Of a stretch of DNA of 5,302 bases, positions 1 to 5,302 are shown in pieces. Position numbers and translations under genes: made by a program. How positions within the stretch are numbered: position 1 is the stretch's first letter; every line of letters starts with the position of its first letter. The stretch is from Bacillaceae bacterium (lineage in GTDB: Bacteria; Bacillota; Bacilli; Bacillales_A; Planococcaceae), in NCBI GenBank assembly GCA_030149685.1, contig JASLGI010000103.1, positions 1 to 5,302 of the forward strand, in the 5' to 3' direction. The notes beneath the pieces are model-generated. The model had not been told where the DNA came from. It saw nothing but the letters and a program-made list of their open reading frames with translations, and did not search any database.

Positions 1-1
1 C

Positions 2-994
2 TGTTTCGGACCGAATAAGCTTGCGGCTCAATTAGAAGGAAGTAAGTCATTCGCTAAAGAAATTATGACGAAATACGATATTCCGACAGCAGCATACGGC
101 ACATTTACAACAGTGGACGAAGCGAAAGCGTTTATTGAAACGCATGGTGCACCGATCGTCATTAAAGCAGATGGACTCGCTGCAGGAAAAGGCGTCGTCG
201 TTGCGATGACGAAAGAAGAAGCGTTCGAAGCAGTAGAAGATATGATCGGTAATCAAAAGTTCGGCGATTCTTCATCGAAAGTCGTCATTGAAGAATTTTT
301 AGATGGCGAAGAGTTTTCATACATGTCATTCGTCCATAACGGTCGCATTTACCCGATGCCACTTGCACAAGATCATAAACGTGCATACGATGGTGATGAA
401 GGACCAAACACAGGTGGAATGGGTGCTTATTCACCCGTTCCTCAAATTACAGAAGATATCGTAAAACGTTCGTACGAAGAAGTCGTCGTACCGACTGTGG
501 AAGCGATGAAAAGTGAAGGAATGCCATTTAACGGCATTTTATATGCAGGTCTCATTTTAACGAAAGAAGGACCGAAAGTGATTGAATTTAACGCACGTTT
601 CGGAGATCCTGAAACACAAGTCGTTTTACCACGTATGAAATCGGACTTCGGTGCGTTTATGCGTGCACTCGTGAATGATGAGCCATTTGAACTCGAATGG
701 TCAGATGAAGCAGTGTTAGGTGTCGTCGTTGCGAGCGAAGGGTATCCAGGGGATGTGACAAATGGTCATGCATTACCAGACCTTTCGACGTTTGAAGAGC
801 GTGGAATCGATGTCTTCCATGCTGGAACGAAACAAGAAGGCGACCACTTCGTTGGTAACGGTGGGCGTGTCTTATTATTAACAGCGCACGGTGAAACATT
901 AAAAGAAGCGCAAGATAAAGTATATAAAGAAATGAACGCATTAGAGTGGCCAAACTTCTTTTATCGAAAAGATATCGGCTGGCGTATCGTTTAA
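2..994 (+). CDS. purD: Phosphoribosylamine--glycine ligase (GAR synthetase), 5'-truncated by window edge
   Basis: This cytoplasmic ATP-grasp enzyme joins glycine to 5-phosphoribosylamine with ATP, giving glycinamide ribonucleotide in de novo purine synthesis. The frame is already open at base 2 and reads CFGPNKLAAQLEGSKSFAKE before the first in-frame ATG at 65. That stretch is typical PurD sequence, so the ATG at 65 is internal and the true start lies upstream of the window. About 330 residues are present; the family is usually about 420, so roughly 90 N-terminal residues are missing. Visible signatures are the ATP-grasp nucleotide-binding segment IKADGLAAGKG (161-193), GPNTGGMGAYSP (401-436) and the metal/ATP-binding EFNARFGDPE (584-613). 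A C-terminal domain follows (about 650-994) with VASEGYPG and GGRVLLL. The gene ends in TAA just before a hairpin terminator, as expected for the last gene of a pur operon. There is no frameshift or internal stop, and identification is secure. Confidence 0.97.
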   Translation, partial: CFGPNKLAAQLEGSKSFAKEIMTKYDIPTAAYGTFTTVDEAKAFIETHGAPIVIKADGLAAGKGVVVAMTKEEAFEAVEDMIGNQKFGDSSSKVVIEEFLDGEEFSYMSFVHNGRIYPMPLAQDHKRAYDGDEGPNTGGMGAYSPVPQITEDIVKRSYEEVVVPTVEAMKSEGMPFNGILYAGLILTKEGPKVIEFNARFGDPETQVVLPRMKSDFGAFMRALVNDEPFELEWSDEAVLGVVVASEGYPGDVTNGHALPDLSTFEERGIDVFHAGTKQEGDHFVGNGGRVLLLTAHGETLKEAQDKVYKEMNALEWPNFFYRKDIGWRIV

Positions 995-997
995 AAG

Positions 998-1037
998 AAA
1001 GTGCTTGGGTAATGATTACTCAGGCACTTTTTATTTT
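998..1037 (+). terminator. Rho-independent terminator after purD
   Basis: A 15-bp stem pairs 998-1012 (AAAGTGCTTGGGTAA) with 1016-1030 (TTACTCAGGCACTTT). It has only two G-U wobbles and a 3-base loop TGA at 1013-1015. The stem runs directly into a T-rich tail (TTTTTATTTT, 1028-1037). It begins four bases after the purD stop, so it should end the purine operon transcript and separate it from yerA. The reverse strand would also give a hairpin with a weaker T tail, but no gene converges on it. Confidence 0.93.
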
Positions 1038-1064
1038 GCATCTTTAGATAGAAACAATTAAACT
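1036..1064 (+). promoter_or_regulatory. Weak candidate sigma-A promoter for yerABC
   Basis: TTGCAT (1036-1041) and TAAACT (1059-1064) are separated by 17 bases and match the -35 and -10 consensus at 3/6 and 4/6 positions. A promoter is expected in the gap after the purD terminator, because yerA otherwise depends on readthrough. However, the match is poor and the -35 overlaps the terminator T tail. This is the best candidate I can see, not a confident call. Confidence 0.25.
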
Positions 1065-1106
1065 AAGAACAAGATTGAAAAGAGAGAAAAGGAGTGAAAA
1101 CGGACA

Positions 1107-2783
1107 ATGATTGATCATTTTTTATCAATTTTACGAGGGAAGCGAGCGCCGGCACTCGTTTTAGAAGACGTACAATATGTAGATGTTTATTTACGAACGA
1201 TACGCCGCGGGAATATTTGGATCGATCGAGGACGTATCGTTTATGTAGGGGACCAACTCCCGAAGACACTTGAAGGGACCGAGCGCGTAACTTCTGATGC
1301 ACTCGTTGTGCCGGGATATATTGAACCACATGTTCACCCGTTTCAATTGTATCACCCGGAATCATTTGCACATTTCGCAGCGACGACAGGGACGACGACA
1401 TTGATTGCAGATAATTTTCACTTATTTACGAATTTATCGAATGAATCTTCGTTTCGCATCCTCGACCAATTAAAGAAAGGACCGTTTACGTGGAAATGGT
1501 GGATGCGGATGGATGCACAAACACAAATGTTGAATGAGCGTTTATTTACATATGAACGATTACTTCCTTGGTTACGTCGAGAAGATGTTATCGTTGGGGG
1601 AGAACTTACAGGGTGGCCACAAGCATTAAAAGGAGAAGAAACGTTACGTTCCTTTTTACAAGCGAGTGTAGAAGCGGGTCATTACGTCGAAGGACATTTA
1701 CCAGGTGCATCTGATCAGACACTTGCTCAAATGAAGTGGCTCGGTGTTACGGGAGATCACGAAGCGATGACATTAGAAGATGTCGAAGCTCGTTTACGTC
1801 ACGGTTACCATGTCACATTACGTCATTCTTCTATACGACCGGATTTATTACCAATGATAAAAGAAATGAAAAAGGAAAAGTGGGAAATAGGTGCTCGTCT
1901 GATGATGACGACAGATGGCTCACCTCCTTTATTTTATCAAGAAGGTGTCATTGATACGTGTATTCGACAAGTCGGACAAACGCTTGAAGATTGGCATACC
2001 GCGTATCAAATGGCGACGATTACACCAGCCGAAACGTATCGCATCGATCGAGAAGTAGGAGCGATTGCAACAGGCCGAGTCGCTCATTTAAACTTTTTAA
2101 ACAGCCTTGATGACCCGACGCCGCGTTCCGTACTTGCAAGTGGAACGTGGATAAAAAAAGACGGAAAAGTTCTTCCGGTAAAAGAACAAGTCGCATGGGA
2201 AGAAGAGTTAACCCGTCCACCGTTACAGTTGTTAGACGACGATTTAGAACCAGTGCCGTCGACAACGCGTCTCGTTTTAATGAATGATGTTTTAATGAAA
2301 ATGGAAGAACGTACAGAAGAAAAAAGCGAACATTATTTAGTAGTGATCGGCCGGGCAGGTAACTGGCGAATTCGTACACGTATTCACGGTTTTCCAGAGC
2401 AGATGGAAGCACTCGTCAGTTCTTTTTCATTAACAGGAGATACAATTTTTATTTACCGCTCTAAACGAGCTGCACAACGCGCGTTTGAAAGGCTAGAACA
2501 ACGAGGCGGTGGCATCGTGTTAGCAGATGACGAAAATGTACAAGCAGAGATTCCATTACCGATTGGCGGGTTTTCGTCTCATTTATCGTTTCCACAGTTG
2601 ATGGAAAAAGAGAAACTACTAAAACAAAAACTCGCGGCTTACGGAGAAGTAAAAGGAGATATTATTTTTACATTACTCTTTTTACAATCGACGCATTTAC
2701 CTTTTGTCCGTATAACGGAACGAGGAATTATCGATATTTTAAAAAATAAATGCATTTTACCCGCTGAACAAAGGAGTATGTGA
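1107..2783 (+). CDS. yerA: Adenine-deaminase-like amidohydrolase (YerA family)
   Basis: This is a 558-residue metal-dependent hydrolase of the amidohydrolase superfamily, related to adenine deaminase; its true substrate is not established. An N-terminal beta segment (about 16-68) leads into PGYIEPHVH, giving the HxH metal pair H75/H77. The other probable metal ligands are E166 (GGELTGW), H197 (EGHLPG), H218 (GDHE) and D270 (TTDG). The barrel closes with TPAETYRID..GAIATGRVAHLNFL (306-331). A C-terminal adenine-deaminase-like domain (about 370-540) keeps GGG (467-469) and LPIGG (about 484-488). All metal ligands appear present, so it is probably an active enzyme. The adenine deaminase signatures HIESS and TDD are replaced by HPFQL and TDG, which argues for a changed substrate. 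The ATG start is supported by AAGGAGTG (1089-1096), 10 bases upstream. Length is close to B. subtilis YerA (about 580 residues). A position after purD and with yerB and yerC is conserved. A cytoplasmic location is inferred, as no signal peptide is seen. Confidence 0.9.
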   Translation: MIDHFLSILRGKRAPALVLEDVQYVDVYLRTIRRGNIWIDRGRIVYVGDQLPKTLEGTERVTSDALVVPGYIEPHVHPFQLYHPESFAHFAATTGTTTLIADNFHLFTNLSNESSFRILDQLKKGPFTWKWWMRMDAQTQMLNERLFTYERLLPWLRREDVIVGGELTGWPQALKGEETLRSFLQASVEAGHYVEGHLPGASDQTLAQMKWLGVTGDHEAMTLEDVEARLRHGYHVTLRHSSIRPDLLPMIKEMKKEKWEIGARLMMTTDGSPPLFYQEGVIDTCIRQVGQTLEDWHTAYQMATITPAETYRIDREVGAIATGRVAHLNFLNSLDDPTPRSVLASGTWIKKDGKVLPVKEQVAWEEELTRPPLQLLDDDLEPVPSTTRLVLMNDVLMKMEERTEEKSEHYLVVIGRAGNWRIRTRIHGFPEQMEALVSSFSLTGDTIFIYRSKRAAQRAFERLEQRGGGIVLADDENVQAEIPLPIGGFSSHLSFPQLMEKEKLLKQKLAAYGEVKGDIIFTLLFLQSTHLPFVRITERGIIDILKNKCILPAEQRSM

Positions 2784-2785
2784 TG
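2770..2785 (+). promoter_or_regulatory. yerB ribosome binding site and overlapping stop/start with yerA
   Basis: AAAGGAG (about 2769-2775) lies inside the last codons of yerA, and the yerA TGA (2781-2783) shares one base with the yerB ATG (2783-2785) in the string TGATG. The spacing from GGAG to this ATG is 7 bases, which is optimal. An in-frame GTG at 2780 would leave only 4 bases, so ATG is the preferred start. The overlap predicts translational coupling of yerB to yerA. Confidence 0.8.
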
Positions 2786-3844
2786 AAAAAGCGAACGATT
2801 ATCCAATTGATTATTTTAGTGATGGTTTTATTCGCTTTGTTTCTACTTGTCTTTTTACCACCTTTTTTAGAAGGAAAAATATTAGACGAACAGTTAATAA
2901 ATATGGATAAAGCGAAAGACCAAAAAGTAAAAAATAATTTGTATGAAGCACCTTTGACAGGTATAGAGGGAGAGGAACCATTTTTATTACGTCCGATTGT
3001 AGCGACAATTAGTAACGACCCTCACGCAAGACCGCAAAAAGGACTGTCACTTGCAGATTATACGTATGAGTTTTTAATTGAAGGAAAAGGGACTCGTTTT
3101 GTAGCGATTTATCAAAGTGAGTGGCCAGAAGAAATTGGTCCGATGCGAAGTGCGCGACACTATTTTTATCCGATTGCGCGAGATTTAGACAGTTTATATG
3201 TAGCGCACGGATTTAGCCGTTATGCATTAAATGAATTACGACGTTCTCCATTGCCACAAATTAACGGAGTCGATCATGAAGGTACATTATTTCAACGTTC
3301 AACAGATAGAAAAGCCCCACACAATTCATACATTCAAAAAAGTGGATTAGAAAAAGGGATGGAAATAAATCAATTATCGTTTGAAAAAGCACCGCGAACA
3401 ACACTTTCATTCCATAAAGTATCAGACGATGATATAATGAGAGAAAATGCTTCGATGATTGTCTTAAATTACTACGACTCATTCGATTACAAAGTAGAAT
3501 ATACGTATGATGAACAAACGAACACGTATATTCGCTCAACAGGTAATCAAACGATGTATGATGCATTAACGGATGAAGTAGTGAAGTATTCGAACATTCT
3601 CGTCATTGAAGTCCCTTATCAGCTCATAGATTCTGATGGCCGACGAGATGTTCAATTATCTAGTGGTAGTAAAGGGTATTTGTTTCAAGATGGGCGTGTA
3701 ACGACGATGGACTGGAAGTATCAAAGAGGTGTTATTCAACCGATGGATGGTCGAAAGCCTCTTACATATACGAAAGGAAATACGATCGTTCACGTCGTAC
3801 CGAAAGAAACAGGCATCGATCGAGCATTAATGTATGAGCAGTAA
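2783..3844 (+). CDS. yerB: DUF3048 membrane-anchored extracytoplasmic protein (YerB family)
   Basis: This is a 353-residue protein of the DUF3048 (YerB) family, whose biochemical function is unknown. The N-terminus has MKKR followed by a hydrophobic run (about 6-25, IIQLIILVMVLFALFLLVFL) and then a linker. It therefore looks like a single-pass signal anchor with the bulk outside the membrane. B. subtilis YerB is a predicted lipoprotein, but here there is no lipobox and no cysteine anywhere in the protein. The N-terminal DUF3048 domain starts near RPIV (70) and contains GPMRSAR (119-125) and KAPHNSY (177-183). The C-terminal domain (about 220-340) contains DSDGRRD (283-289) and LFQDGRV near 300. 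These motifs are the most conserved parts of the family as I recall it. Start choice: ATG at 2783 has 7-base spacing from the ribosome binding site, better than GTG at 2780. The gene overlaps yerA by one base, and the next gene's ribosome binding site overlaps its stop, so it is the middle gene of an operon. Confidence 0.9.
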   Translation: MKKRTIIQLIILVMVLFALFLLVFLPPFLEGKILDEQLINMDKAKDQKVKNNLYEAPLTGIEGEEPFLLRPIVATISNDPHARPQKGLSLADYTYEFLIEGKGTRFVAIYQSEWPEEIGPMRSARHYFYPIARDLDSLYVAHGFSRYALNELRRSPLPQINGVDHEGTLFQRSTDRKAPHNSYIQKSGLEKGMEINQLSFEKAPRTTLSFHKVSDDDIMRENASMIVLNYYDSFDYKVEYTYDEQTNTYIRSTGNQTMYDALTDEVVKYSNILVIEVPYQLIDSDGRRDVQLSSGSKGYLFQDGRVTTMDWKYQRGVIQPMDGRKPLTYTKGNTIVHVVPKETGIDRALMYEQ

Positions 3845-3855
3845 GGTGGAGAGAC

Positions 3856-4155
3856 ATGCAAATTAATAAAATTCGTGGAGAGCAAACCGATCGCCTTTTT
3901 CAAGCGATTTTATCATTGGAAAATGTAGAGGAATGTTATCAGTTTTTTGATGATTTATGTACGATCAGCGAAGTACAATCACTTGCTCAACGTTTTGAAG
4001 TAGCGAAGATGTTACAAGAAAATAAAACGTATGATGAAATTCAACAAGAAACAGGAGCAAGTACGGCGACGATTTCTCGTGTCCGCCGCTTTGTCGACTA
4101 CGGTTCTGATGGATATAAACTCGCATTAGAACGTTTGAGTGAAGAAGAAAAGTAA
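3856..4155 (+). CDS. yerC: TrpR-like helix-turn-helix protein, YerC/YecD family
   Basis: This is a 99-residue, probably dimeric DNA-binding protein of the TrpR-like YerC/YecD family. It is all helical, with helices at about 9-33 and 36-54. The helix-turn-helix lies at about 58-79 (TYDEIQQETGASTATISRVR and following), where TGASTATISR is the turn and recognition helix typical of the family. The motif LAQRFEVAKML (43-53) is also typical. Regulatory targets and any ligand are unknown; the resemblance to TrpR does not show tryptophan binding. The start ATG is preceded by AAGGTGGAG (3843-3851), which overlaps the yerB stop codon at 3842-3844, so the gene is probably co-translated with yerB. A strong terminator follows five bases after the stop, making it the last gene of the yerABC unit. 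Length matches the family (about 100 residues). Confidence 0.93.
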   Translation: MQINKIRGEQTDRLFQAILSLENVEECYQFFDDLCTISEVQSLAQRFEVAKMLQENKTYDEIQQETGASTATISRVRRFVDYGSDGYKLALERLSEEEK

Positions 4156-4160
4156 ATGGA

Positions 4161-4200
4161 AAAAAGTTGTTTGAGAGTATTTCTCTTAAGCAGCTTTTTT
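4161..4200 (+). terminator. Rho-independent terminator after yerC (potentially bidirectional)
   Basis: A 17-bp stem pairs 4161-4177 (AAAAAGTTGTTTGAGAG) with 4183-4199 (CTCTTAAGCAGCTTTTT), including three G-U wobbles, with a 5-base loop TATTT and a T run at 4195-4200. It starts five bases after the yerC stop and should end the yerABC transcript. The A-rich left arm gives a T run on the opposite strand, so the hairpin could work in both directions. The open frame of pcrB extends back into this hairpin, which shows that the longest possible start (4167) is not the real one. Confidence 0.93.
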
Positions 4201-4220
4201 CATGTTTTAGCGGAAATAGC

Positions 4221-4240
4221 AGAATGCGTCGCATCATTCT
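4221..4240 (+). repeat. Inverted repeat in pcrB promoter (candidate operator)
   Basis: AGAATG (4221-4226) and CATTCT (4235-4240) are perfect inverted 6-base arms separated by 8 bases. Nested inside is a second near-perfect palindrome ATGCG-T-CGCAT (4224-4234). The element ends one base before the extended -10 and so occupies the -35/spacer region. It could be a protein-binding site, but a chance occurrence cannot be excluded. Confidence 0.4.
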
Positions 4241-4241
4241 T

Positions 4242-4250
4242 TGTTATAAT
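4242..4250 (+). promoter_or_regulatory. Extended -10 sigma-A promoter for pcrB-pcrA
   Basis: TGTTATAAT is a perfect TATAAT (4245-4250) with the extended TGn motif directly upstream. No good -35 is found at 16-18 bases (4222-4227 reads GAATGC), which fits an extended -10 promoter. Transcription would begin near 4256-4257, leaving a leader of about 27 bases before the pcrB start. The promoter sits between the yerC terminator and pcrB, where one is needed. Confidence 0.8.
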
Positions 4251-4273
4251 GGACAAACGAACAATTTGAAAAT

Positions 4274-4286
4274 GAGGGATACGATG
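4274..4286 (+). promoter_or_regulatory. pcrB ribosome binding site fixing the start at 4284
   Basis: GAGGGA (4274-4279) lies 4-5 bases before the ATG at 4284. The alternative in-frame ATG at 4272 overlaps this site and has only a poor purine stretch upstream. An ATG at 4167 lies in the preceding terminator and upstream of the promoter. Protein similarity to PcrB begins only at the WRHIFKLDP segment, which supports 4284. Confidence 0.8.
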
Positions 4287-4979
4287 GAATACACAACGTG
4301 GAGACATATTTTTAAGTTAGACCCAGCAAAAGAATTGTCAGATGAGGCGTTAGAACGCATTGCTGAATCTGGAACGGATGGAATTATTGTCGGTGGCTCA
4401 GATGGTGTCACATTAGACAATGTGTTGCATTTACTTGCACGTATTCGCCGTTATTCAGTCGATGTCGCGCTAGAAGTATCGACGATCGATTCGGTAACAC
4501 CAGGATTTGATTATTATTTTATTCCGACAGTACTAAATACGGATAATGAACGATATATAAAAGGACTGCATCTTGAAGCATTAGAAGCGTATGGACATTT
4601 AATGACACAAGAACAACTCATTACAGAAGGGTATTGTATTTTAAATCCTCACTGTAAAGCAGCAAAATTAACAGAAGCAAATGCCAATCTCACACTCGAT
4701 GAAGTTGTTGCCCATGCGCAATTAGCCGAACATATTTTCCATTTGCCGATTTTTTATTTAGAGTATAGCGGTACATACGGAGATATTGACATTGTACGTG
4801 AAGTTGCAGAGACATTAGAGGAAACAGACTTTGTTTACGGTGGAGGCATTGACAGTGCAGAAAAAGCAGCTGAAGTTGCGCGCTATGCCGATAGTGTTGT
4901 CGTCGGGAATGTCATTTATGAAGATTTAAAAGCAGCATTACAAACAGTAAAAGCCGTTCAGAAGACGGAGAAATATTAG
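4284..4979 (+). CDS. pcrB: Heptaprenylglyceryl phosphate synthase
   Basis: This TIM-barrel prenyltransferase (GGGP synthase/PcrB family) transfers a heptaprenyl group from heptaprenyl diphosphate to sn-glycerol-1-phosphate. It makes an archaeal-type ether lipid precursor at the membrane surface. The 231-residue product matches the family length (B. subtilis about 228). Visible motifs are HIFKLDP (8-14, with D13 for Mg/diphosphate), GGSDGVT (37-43), EVST (64-67), [13 protein letters not shown] (73-85), YLEYSG (158-163, with E160), GGGI (186-189) and VVGN (206-209). The last three form the glycerol-phosphate and phosphate-binding edge of the barrel. A99 aligns with A100 of B. subtilis PcrB, where archaeal C20 enzymes carry a bulky tryptophan; this predicts use of the longer C35 chain. 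The start is discussed under its ribosome binding site. The gene is first in a unit with pcrA, whose ribosome binding site overlaps the pcrB stop codon. No defects are seen. Confidence 0.96.
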   Translation: MEYTTWRHIFKLDPAKELSDEALERIAESGTDGIIVGGSDGVTLDNVLHLLARIRRYSVDVALEVSTIDSVTPGFDYYFIPTVLNTDNERYIKGLHLEALEAYGHLMTQEQLITEGYCILNPHCKAAKLTEANANLTLDEVVAHAQLAEHIFHLPIFYLEYSGTYGDIDIVREVAETLEETDFVYGGGIDSAEKAAEVARYADSVVVGNVIYEDLKAALQTVKAVQKTEKY

Positions 4980-4983
4980 GAGG
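4978..4983 (+). promoter_or_regulatory. pcrA ribosome binding site overlapping pcrB stop
   Basis: A full consensus AGGAGG sits 7 bases before the pcrA ATG (4991) and shares two bases with the pcrB stop TAG (4977-4979). The arrangement indicates co-transcription and likely coordinated translation of pcrB and pcrA. Confidence 0.85.
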
Positions 4984-4990
4984 AAAAAAG

Positions 4991-5302
4991 ATGAACGAAA
5001 TAGCAAAACGTTTAGTTCAAGGAATGAACCCTGAACAAAAAGAAGCGGTTCAGACGACTGAAGGACCGCTTCTTATTATGGCAGGAGCCGGTTCTGGAAA
5101 AACACGTGTGCTCACGCATCGTATCGCTTATTTAGTCGTTGAAAAAAATATTTACCCATCGAATATTTTAGCGATTACGTTTACGAACAAAGCAGCACGT
5201 GAAATGCGTGAACGAATTGATGGCTTACTCGGTGAAGGAACGTGCGACCGTATGTGGGTGTCGACATTCCACTCGATGTGTGTCCGTATTTTACGTCGAG
5301 AC
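4991..5302 (+). CDS. pcrA: ATP-dependent DNA helicase PcrA (UvrD/Rep superfamily 1), 3'-truncated by window edge
   Basis: Only the first 104 residues are present, from an expected length of about 730-750; the frame is open to the last base. PcrA is a 3'-to-5' SF1A helicase that acts in nucleotide excision repair, rolling-circle plasmid replication and removal of recombination and transcription roadblocks. Visible motifs of domain 1A are the Q motif (MNPEQKEAV, 12-20), Walker A GAGSGKT (32-38), motif Ia [12 protein letters not shown] (61-72) and the motif Ib region [14 protein letters not shown] (91-104). All are intact and closely resemble Bacillus PcrA. The start ATG has an ideal AGGAGG upstream, and the product begins [16 protein letters not shown], matching the usual N-terminus. 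In B. subtilis the next gene is ligA, which would be expected beyond the window. Confidence 0.97.
   Translation, partial: MNEIAKRLVQGMNPEQKEAVQTTEGPLLIMAGAGSGKTRVLTHRIAYLVVEKNIYPSNILAITFTNKAAREMRERIDGLLGEGTCDRMWVSTFHSMCVRILRRD

Noticed and set aside
65..67. ATG at 65 as the purD start
   Set aside because: The frame is open to base 2 and the upstream residues (FGPNKLAAQLEGSK) are conserved PurD sequence, so this methionine is internal.
1038..1106. Possible riboswitch or attenuator before yerA
   Set aside because: After the purD terminator only about 70 AT-rich bases remain before yerA, with no hairpin or conserved aptamer element visible. This is too short for a purine riboswitch with its expression platform.
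1063..1401. Minus-strand open frame of 112 codons, and the other minus-strand frames at 47-256, 657-953, 2020-2412, 2811-3008, 3261-3566 and 3965-4237
   Set aside because: All lie opposite well-supported coding genes, have low-complexity or unnatural composition and resemble no family I recognise. They are shadows of the + strand genes.
1736..1954. Plus-strand 72-codon frame inside yerA
   Set aside because: It overlaps the conserved core of the amidohydrolase in another frame, with no ribosome binding site and an unnatural composition.
2780..2782. GTG at 2780 as the yerB start
   Set aside because: It sits only 4 bases from the ribosome binding site, and the ATG directly after it has better spacing.
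1218..3826. Recurring ATCGATCGA strings (near 1220, 2043 and 3815)
   Set aside because: Each falls in frame on Ile-Asp-Arg codons within coding sequence and reflects codon choice, not a dispersed regulatory repeat.
4167..4283. Longer pcrB product starting at ATG 4167
   Set aside because: This start lies inside the yerC terminator and upstream of the pcrB promoter, and the extra residues do not resemble PcrB. The ATG at 4284 has a proper ribosome binding site.

Overview
The window is chromosomal housekeeping DNA from a low-GC Gram-positive bacterium of the Bacillales, most likely a Bacillaceae member or close relative. The gene order purD - yerA - yerB - yerC - pcrB - pcrA matches the Bacillus subtilis purD-to-pcrA region. 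The AGGAG-type ribosome binding sites, AT-rich third positions and protein-level similarity agree with this. I cannot resolve the genus. Every gene lies on the + strand.

Layout: (1) The 3' part of purD (2-994) closes a purine biosynthesis operon and is followed by a strong hairpin terminator (998-1037). (2) yerA, yerB and yerC (1107-4155) form a tight cluster. The yerA stop and yerB start overlap by one base, and the yerC ribosome binding site overlaps the yerB stop. The cluster ends at a second hairpin terminator (4161-4200). They encode an adenine-deaminase-like amidohydrolase, a membrane-anchored DUF3048 protein and a small TrpR-like DNA-binding protein. (3) An extended -10 promoter (4242-4250), with a 6-8-6 inverted repeat directly upstream, starts the next unit. 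That unit is pcrB (heptaprenylglyceryl phosphate synthase) followed by the first 104 codons of pcrA (UvrD-family DNA helicase), which runs off the window.

The two terminators divide the window into three transcription units. yerABC is probably a functional set, but its biochemical role is not known. pcrB (lipid synthesis) and pcrA (DNA repair and replication) share a transcript although their roles are unrelated; the same arrangement is seen in B. subtilis.

I found no mobile element, CRISPR array, tRNA, rRNA, riboswitch or defence cassette, and no intergenic gap above 130 bases. The points worth a second look are the altered active-site signature of the YerA protein, the absence of a lipobox (and of any cysteine) in the YerB protein, and the inverted repeat in the pcrB promoter. 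I see no evidence for a wholly new system.
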